From Candidatus Coatesiibacteriota bacterium (GTDB lineage Bacteria; RBG-13-66-14): DNA of 7,875 nucleotides. A model generated the notes under the pieces. That model searched no databases, was not told the origin of the DNA, and was given only the letters and a program-made list of their open reading frames with translations. Every line of letters starts with the position of its first letter. The stretch's first letter is position 1. The stretch lies in assembly GCA_014728185.1 (NCBI GenBank), contig WJMB01000229.1, positions 1 to 7,875 of the forward strand. The letters run 5' to 3'. This document shows, piece by piece, positions 5,320 through 7,875 of this stretch. Both the position numbers and the translations under genes were made by a program.

Positions 5320-7419
5320 GTGGCAGAGCAACAGGACAAGGGAATGACCCTGCGTCTGATCATCGCCGTCGTGGTGGCCATCGTCGCCATGCTCGTCATC
5401 AACTGGATCTTCGATGACGACGACGGTGAAGCGGAGACCGCCGGGGAGGCGGCGACGGAGCAAGTCGAACAGTCGCCCGGCGCCGCGCCGATCGACGGTG
5501 GTGACGGCGCAGCCGAAGAAGCCCCCGCCGATGAGGGAGGCGGCTTGGCCAACGCCGCCCAGAGCGCCGGTTACGGCGCCCTGGTCCCCGACGACGAAGC
5601 CCTGATCGTGGTGGAAACCGAGCGGGCCGTCTTCCGGTTGTCCAACCTGGGCGGGGCGTACAAGTCGATCACCTTGAACGAGTTCGAGGAGTACGGCGGC
5701 GGCGTGCTGACCCTCTTCAACAAGCAGCCCGGCGAGTACTACCCGGGGATGATCACCGTCGAGGGCTTTCCGGCTTGGACCACCTACCGGGCCGACCATC
5801 CCGCCGGCACCTATCAGATCAGCGGTGACGAAGAGTTCAGCGTCACCTACACCGCCACCGTGGGCCAGGTGACGATCAGCAAGCGCTACACCTTCCGCGG
5901 CGACTCCTACGTGGGCCTGTTCGAGGTGACGGCCTCGGGCGTGCCCTCCACGGCCCGCAACCTGATCATCGAACTGGGCACCGGCCTGGACCGCCAGGGT
6001 GAATGGACCCGCACGGTGCGGGGCCTGTTGTCCACCATCGCCGAGGTAGACGGAGACAAGTTCGAGGAATCCCCCGGCGACAACGACGACGAGTCCGTTG
6101 AGTGGGGCAAGCTTAACGTCGTTTCCATCAATGACAACCACTTCACCCTTGCTCTAGCCCCGGACGGCGAGGACGTCTTCTACGGCCGGGTGGCCCTCGA
6201 GGCCTCGGACACCCCGCCTGAGATCGCCCGGACCACGCTGACAGCCCAGGCCTCCGAGGGCGGACTCTTCCGCCGCCGCTTCGTCAGTTACATCGGTCCC
6301 AAGTACTACTCGGCCCTGGATGAGCTGGGGATGGGCGAGGTGGCCGATTTCGGCTGGAACTTCCTCTCGCCGATCTCCATCGGTCTGCTCAAGCTGCTCA
6401 ACCTGTTCTTCAGCTTCCTGGGCAACTACGGCCTGGCGATCATCCTGATGACCCTGGTGGTCAAGACGGTGCTCTTGCCCCTGACCAACCGGGCCTTCCG
6501 CTCCTCGATCGCCATGCAGATGCTGCAACCCCGGATCGAGGCCATCAAGGAGCGCTACGCCAATGATCAGCAGCGGGCCAACGAAGAGATCATGGCCCTG
6601 TACAAGAAGAACAAGGTGTCGCCGATGGGCGGCTGTCTGCCGCTGCTTTTGCAGATGCCCGTCTTCATCGCCCTGTTCGGTGTGCTGCGCAACGCCGTGG
6701 AGCTGCGCGGCGCCGCCTTCCTCTGGATCAGCGACCTGACTCTGCCCGACGCCCTGTTCAGTTGGGGCGTCGAGATACCGCTGATCGGCGCCACCTTCAA
6801 CCTGTTGCCCCTGTTAATGATCGGCGCGATGTGGTATCAGGGCCGGATGACCGCCAAGCGCGGCGGTAAGCAGACCGGTTTCACCAAGTTCATGCCGATC
6901 ATCTTCGGTGTGCTGTTCTACAAGATGCCAGCCGGTCTGGTCCTCTACTGGTTGACCAACACCCTGCTGACCATCCTGCAGCAGCACTTCCTGCTCAAGT
7001 CCTATCAGAAGAAACACGGCCTGCCGGAAAAGGACGAACAGACGGACCCGGGTAAACAGAAACGCCTGCGCCCCAAGAGTGTCGAGCAACCCAAGCCCGC
7101 CAAACAGAAAAAAGCCAAGTCCAAGGATTACGAAGTCGCCTGTGAGAAGTGCGGCCACAAATCCAACTGGGACAAGTGTTACCGGGTGGTTTTCAAGGGC
7201 GTCGACCTGGGCGACGGCGAGACCGCCGACGTCGACGGCGTCTACTGCTCGCGCTGCGGCGCCGCCCTGGCGATGGCCGTCGACGACGACGAGCGTTACG
7301 CTCTGGTGGCCGGTGACCCGGAAACACCGGTGCCGTCCATCGAGGACGAGAGCTGGGGCCGCCAGCTCTCCAAGAACCTGCGCGACCGCAGCCACTACAA
7401 GAAAATCCGCACCAAGTAG
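5320..7419 (+). CDS. yidC: Membrane protein insertase YidC with C-terminal zinc-ribbon extension
   Basis: The protein has 699 residues, well above the usual 500-600. The start is GTG with AAGGAG (5309-5314) five bases upstream. Layout: TM1 at about 10-30; an acidic Ala/Gly/Glu-rich linker at 31-85; the periplasmic beta-sandwich domain to about 325 (ending near IGPKYYS); then the conserved insertase core. In the core, TM2 lies at 368-390, the cytoplasmic helical hairpin at 391-436 (MLQPRIEAIKERYANDQQR), PMGGCLPLLLQMPVF in TM3, and later helices near 487-508, 521-536 and 538-555. At the position of the groove arginine (E. coli Arg366) there is Lys382, a conservative change. After TM6 comes a Lys-rich linker (about 564-602), then CEKCG (Cys608, Cys611) and CSRCG (Cys643, Cys646), a predicted zinc ribbon on the cytoplasmic side, and a basic tail. 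YidC inserts and folds inner-membrane proteins, alone or with SecYEG. Basic C-tails in other YidC proteins contact the ribosome, so the ribbon may do so too (inference). Confidence 0.97.
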   Translation: MAEQQDKGMTLRLIIAVVVAIVAMLVINWIFDDDDGEAETAGEAATEQVEQSPGAAPIDGGDGAAEEAPADEGGGLANAAQSAGYGALVPDDEALIVVETERAVFRLSNLGGAYKSITLNEFEEYGGGVLTLFNKQPGEYYPGMITVEGFPAWTTYRADHPAGTYQISGDEEFSVTYTATVGQVTISKRYTFRGDSYVGLFEVTASGVPSTARNLIIELGTGLDRQGEWTRTVRGLLSTIAEVDGDKFEESPGDNDDESVEWGKLNVVSINDNHFTLALAPDGEDVFYGRVALEASDTPPEIARTTLTAQASEGGLFRRRFVSYIGPKYYSALDELGMGEVADFGWNFLSPISIGLLKLLNLFFSFLGNYGLAIILMTLVVKTVLLPLTNRAFRSSIAMQMLQPRIEAIKERYANDQQRANEEIMALYKKNKVSPMGGCLPLLLQMPVFIALFGVLRNAVELRGAAFLWISDLTLPDALFSWGVEIPLIGATFNLLPLLMIGAMWYQGRMTAKRGGKQTGFTKFMPIIFGVLFYKMPAGLVLYWLTNTLLTILQQHFLLKSYQKKHGLPEKDEQTDPGKQKRLRPKSVEQPKPAKQKKAKSKDYEVACEKCGHKSNWDKCYRVVFKGVDLGDGETADVDGVYCSRCGAALAMAVDDDERYALVAGDPETPVPSIEDESWGRQLSKNLRDRSHYKKIRTK

Positions 7420-7439
7420 CCGCCTGGATTGCACCATGT

Positions 7440-7470
7440 GAAACCGGGGCCTTGAGGCCCCGGTTTCTTT
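7440..7470 (+). terminator. Intrinsic terminator after yidC
   Basis: GAAACCGGGGCC (7440-7451), loop TTGA and GGCCCCGGTTTC (7456-7467) form a perfect 12-bp stem followed by TTT. It lies 20 bases after the yidC stop. The short T-tract is typical of a GC-rich genome. The A-run on the left arm means it could also work on the - strand. Confidence 0.85.
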
Positions 7471-7502
7471 AGCGTCCCACGAGTCCGGTCTTGCCCGGGC
7501 CC

Positions 7503-7575
7503 GGCGCCGTCACGCTCCTTGCGCGCGAGCCCTTCCCCGTCGGGGGAAGGGTTCGGCAACGAGCGCGCCGGCGCC
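7503..7575. repeat. Long imperfect palindrome between yidC and the next gene
   Basis: A perfect inner stem CCCTTCCCC/GGGGAAGGG (7530-7538 and 7543-7551, loop GTCG) extends outward by AG/TT. Outside it, TTGC/GCAA and CGCTC/GAGCG (7513-7522 with 7556-7565, one mismatch) and then GGCGCCG/CGGCGCC (7503-7509 with 7569-7575) are also complementary. The whole folds back over 73 bases with small bulges. There is no T-run on either strand. It lies between convergent genes and could be a - strand terminator for the last gene or a dispersed extragenic palindrome. Confidence 0.6.
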
Positions 7576-7580
7576 TCACC

Positions 7581-7875
7581 TCACTCCCCCAGGGCCTTAA
7601 TGCGGCCCCAGGAGGTCTCGCTCATGCTGGAGTAGTCGCTGAGCCAGCAGGCGGCGTTGGCCAGCAGCTGCCAACCGTCGCCCGTCCAGGAGGGATCGTT
7701 CTCCGCGGAATAGTTGACGCCGATGACGGTCTCATCCTCGTTGACGGCCACGCCGCCGGCGTCGGCGAAGTGGGCCAGCTCGTAGGCCCCGCTGCGCAGA
7801 GAGGTCTGCACCCTGAGGTGCACTTCATCGACACCGGCAACACAGTCGAAGATGTAATGGGACGGCTGGTCGATG
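7581..7875 (-). CDS. C-terminal part of a probable exported protein (5' end outside window)
   Basis: The frame is open from the window edge to a TGA at 7583-7581; 97 residues are visible. A GTG at 7823 is in frame, but coding-like sequence continues upstream of it (I-D-Q-P-S-H-Y-I-F-D-C-V-A-G-V-D), so I take the gene as running off the window. The visible part has alternating beta-type stretches (DEVHLRVQTSL, GGVAVNEDETVIGVNYS), then TGDGWQLLANAACWL, a likely helix, and a short tail ending SWGRIKALGE. The G-D-G-W-x-L-x-x-N-A-x-x-W-L pattern resembles the last helix of glutamine-amidotransferase-like domains found in some secreted proteins, but this comparison is from memory. Extracellular location is inferred from the residue make-up only, because the signal peptide would be outside the window. 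Confidence 0.7.
   Translation of the reverse strand, partial: IDQPSHYIFDCVAGVDEVHLRVQTSLRSGAYELAHFADAGGVAVNEDETVIGVNYSAENDPSWTGDGWQLLANAACWLSDYSSMSETSWGRIKALGE

Noticed and set aside
5293..6141. 282-residue - strand frame opposite yidC
   Set aside because: It is antisense to the well-conserved yidC gene, rich in Gly, Val and Asp, without a ribosome binding site or motif.
1368..7419. Shared origin of the YidC zinc ribbon and the three secreted double-CxxC proteins
   Set aside because: The spacing differs (31 versus more than 110 residues between knuckles), the YidC ribbon is cytoplasmic, and there is no G-x-W-D ending or other shared sequence beyond CxxCG.

Overview
The window is GC-rich (mostly 60-70 %) bacterial DNA. 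A YidC insertase with a large periplasmic domain, a lipoprotein with a lipobox and several Sec signal peptides point to a Gram-negative-type (diderm) cell. Three secreted paralogs that I cannot place, and a YidC with an extra C-terminal zinc ribbon, suggest an uncultured or poorly sampled phylum. The sequence alone does not name it.

Left part, + strand. The window opens inside a long tetratricopeptide-repeat (TPR) protein whose N-terminus lies outside (1-1236). Three genes follow for small exported proteins of one family (1368-1865, 2335-2838, 2889-3443). Each has a signal peptide, a CxxCGY motif just after it, a CPxC motif near the end, and the exact C-terminal ending G-x-W-D. The first and second are separated by a 469-base gap. 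Its core is only about 50 % GC and holds a perfect 10-bp inverted repeat, a 15-bp tandem repeat and a good promoter candidate for the second and third genes. A tRNA-Leu(UAA) with its own promoter and a strong hairpin closes this part (3492-3629).

Middle part, - strand. A two-gene operon reads leftward from an extended -10 promoter near 5190. It encodes a metallo-beta-lactamase-fold hydrolase of the glyoxalase II/YcbL type (4503-5126), overlapping by GTGA with a lipoprotein that has a LysM-like segment and TPRs (3661-4506).

Right part. yidC (5320-7419) is transcribed rightward from a near-consensus sigma70 promoter and ends at a clear hairpin terminator. It lies outside the usual rpmH-rnpA-yidD-yidC context and carries a basic linker plus a predicted four-cysteine zinc ribbon after the last membrane helix. 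After a long imperfect palindrome, the end of a probable exported protein enters on the - strand (7581-7875).

Nothing here is a CRISPR array, prophage or recognisable insertion sequence. The most promising new material is the tandem family of secreted double-CxxC proteins and the zinc-ribbon YidC.
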